Below are positions 6,136-6,545 of a stretch of DNA of 6,545 bases, in pieces (positions within the stretch are counted from its first letter, which is position 1; each line of letters opens with the position of its first letter). The notes under the pieces were generated by a model. It did not search any database, was not told the DNA's origin, and saw only the letters and a program-made list of their open reading frames with translations. The stretch is from an uncultured Pseudanabaenaceae cyanobacterium. GTDB lineage: Bacteria; Cyanobacteriota; Cyanobacteriia; PCC-9006; JAAUQQ01. The DNA lies in contig CALLPZ010000296.1 of assembly GCA_938015405.1 (NCBI GenBank), positions 1-6,545 on the forward strand, written 5' to 3'. The translations under genes and the position numbers were made by a program.

Positions 6136-6141
6136 CAAAGC

Positions 6142-6545
6142 TTGACTCATACCACTGTTGTGTTGGCGATGAGTGCCGACGGTAAGATCTCGGACCGAGG
6201 GCGATCGCCTGCAAGATTCGGTTCTTTTGCAGACCAGGCTCATCTAGAAGCTCAGGTGGCCTTGGCAGATGCGGTGGTCTTTGGGGCGGGGACGTTGCGG
6301 GCTTATGGCACGACGATGTCGGTGCGGAATGAGGAGCTGAAGGCGTTACGGGCAATGCGCGGACAGTCGCCCCAGCCTATCCAGATGGTTTGTTCTGCTT
6401 CGGGAGAACTGGATGCTTCGGCGCGGTTCTTCCGTCAGCCCGTGCCGCGTTGGTTGTTGACGACGGCGGTGGGGGCTGAGCGTTGGCAAGGTGATGCGGC
6501 GATTGAGGCAAAGACTTGGGAGCGGGTTTGGGTGGCACCACTGGC
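6142..6545 (+). CDS. RibD C-terminal-domain (DHFR-like) reductase, 3' end cut by the window
   Basis: The visible 134 residues match the NADPH-dependent reductase half of RibD, the riboflavin-pathway enzyme that reduces the ribosylaminopyrimidine intermediate. Seen directly are the first strand and loop VVLAMSADGKISD (6-18), the LADAVVFGAGTLRAYG segment (41-56) that binds the cofactor in this fold, and PIQMVCSASGELD (79-91) followed by RWLLTT (103-108). These are in the family order and spacing. There is no deaminase domain ahead of it, since an in-frame stop lies just upstream of the start. So this is a stand-alone reductase rather than bifunctional RibD. It may serve riboflavin synthesis or reduce another pteridine-like substrate; the family name does not settle this. 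The frame stays open to the window edge. A HIP1 decamer (6200-6209) lies early in the gene. It is divergent from the histidine kinase. Confidence 0.85.
   Translation, partial: MTHTTVVLAMSADGKISDRGRSPARFGSFADQAHLEAQVALADAVVFGAGTLRAYGTTMSVRNEELKALRAMRGQSPQPIQMVCSASGELDASARFFRQPVPRWLLTTAVGAERWQGDAAIEAKTWERVWVAPL

Larger units (their letters stand above)
5710..6141. other. Divergent AT-rich intergenic region
   Basis: This 432-base spacer lies between the starts of the kinase (-) and the RibD-like gene (+), so both promoters should be in it. By my count 5881-6120 is about 32% GC, while the start of the adjacent reductase gene is above 60%. I see no supported gene, tRNA or FMN riboswitch. It holds two inverted repeats and one promoter candidate, listed separately. 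It also has two very short frames on the + strand. One is 6031-6078, a 15-residue hydrophobic peptide (MKFYNRTVIVIFILF). The other is 6092-6124, ten residues, ending 17 bases before the reductase start. Neither has a convincing ribosome-binding site. I see no obvious promoter for the kinase on the minus strand. Confidence 0.7.

Noticed and set aside
5710..6141. FMN riboswitch ahead of the RibD-like gene
   Set aside because: I looked for the conserved FMN-riboswitch words and GC-rich helices; the leader is AT-rich and has none.
5962..6355. Minus-strand open frames across the AT-rich spacer and the reductase gene
   Set aside because: They lie antisense to the well-supported RibD-like gene, and their translations show no domain character.

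Overview
This window reads as a piece of a cyanobacterial chromosome. It opens with a complete RNase P RNA gene of the cyanobacterial type. It also carries eight copies of the HIP1 core GCGATCGC in 6.5 kb, where chance predicts about 0.1, and HIP1 enrichment is typical of many cyanobacteria. The genes are moderately GC-rich. Genus cannot be fixed. The short P12 arm of the RNase P RNA lacks the tandem repeats reported in some heterocystous species, which is only a weak pointer.

Layout: rnpB (about 2-425, +). A 450-base stretch without a convincing gene, holding two stem-loops. A conserved-looking protein of unknown function, probably starting at a TTG (877-1509, +). RNase III, rnc (1749-2489, +). 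A Gfo/Idh/MocA-type NAD(P)-dependent oxidoreductase (2620-3756, +), converging on a membrane-bound sensor histidine kinase on the other strand (3877-5709, -). An AT-rich spacer of 432 bases (5710-6141) separates the kinase from a divergent RibD C-terminal-type reductase gene. That gene starts at TTG 6142 and runs off the right edge.

How they fit together: rnpB and rnc are both RNA-processing genes on the same strand, but 1.3 kb and an unknown gene lie between them, so a shared transcript is not shown. The oxidoreductase, the kinase and the RibD-like reductase look like unrelated neighbours. The kinase has no response regulator beside it in this window.

I found no mobile element, CRISPR array, tRNA or defence system. 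Nothing here clearly amounts to a new biological system. The points most worth following up are the Cys/His-bearing extracytoplasmic region of the kinase, the unknown protein 877-1509, the AT-rich divergent spacer with its inverted repeats, and mini-ORFs that abut the starts of two genes.
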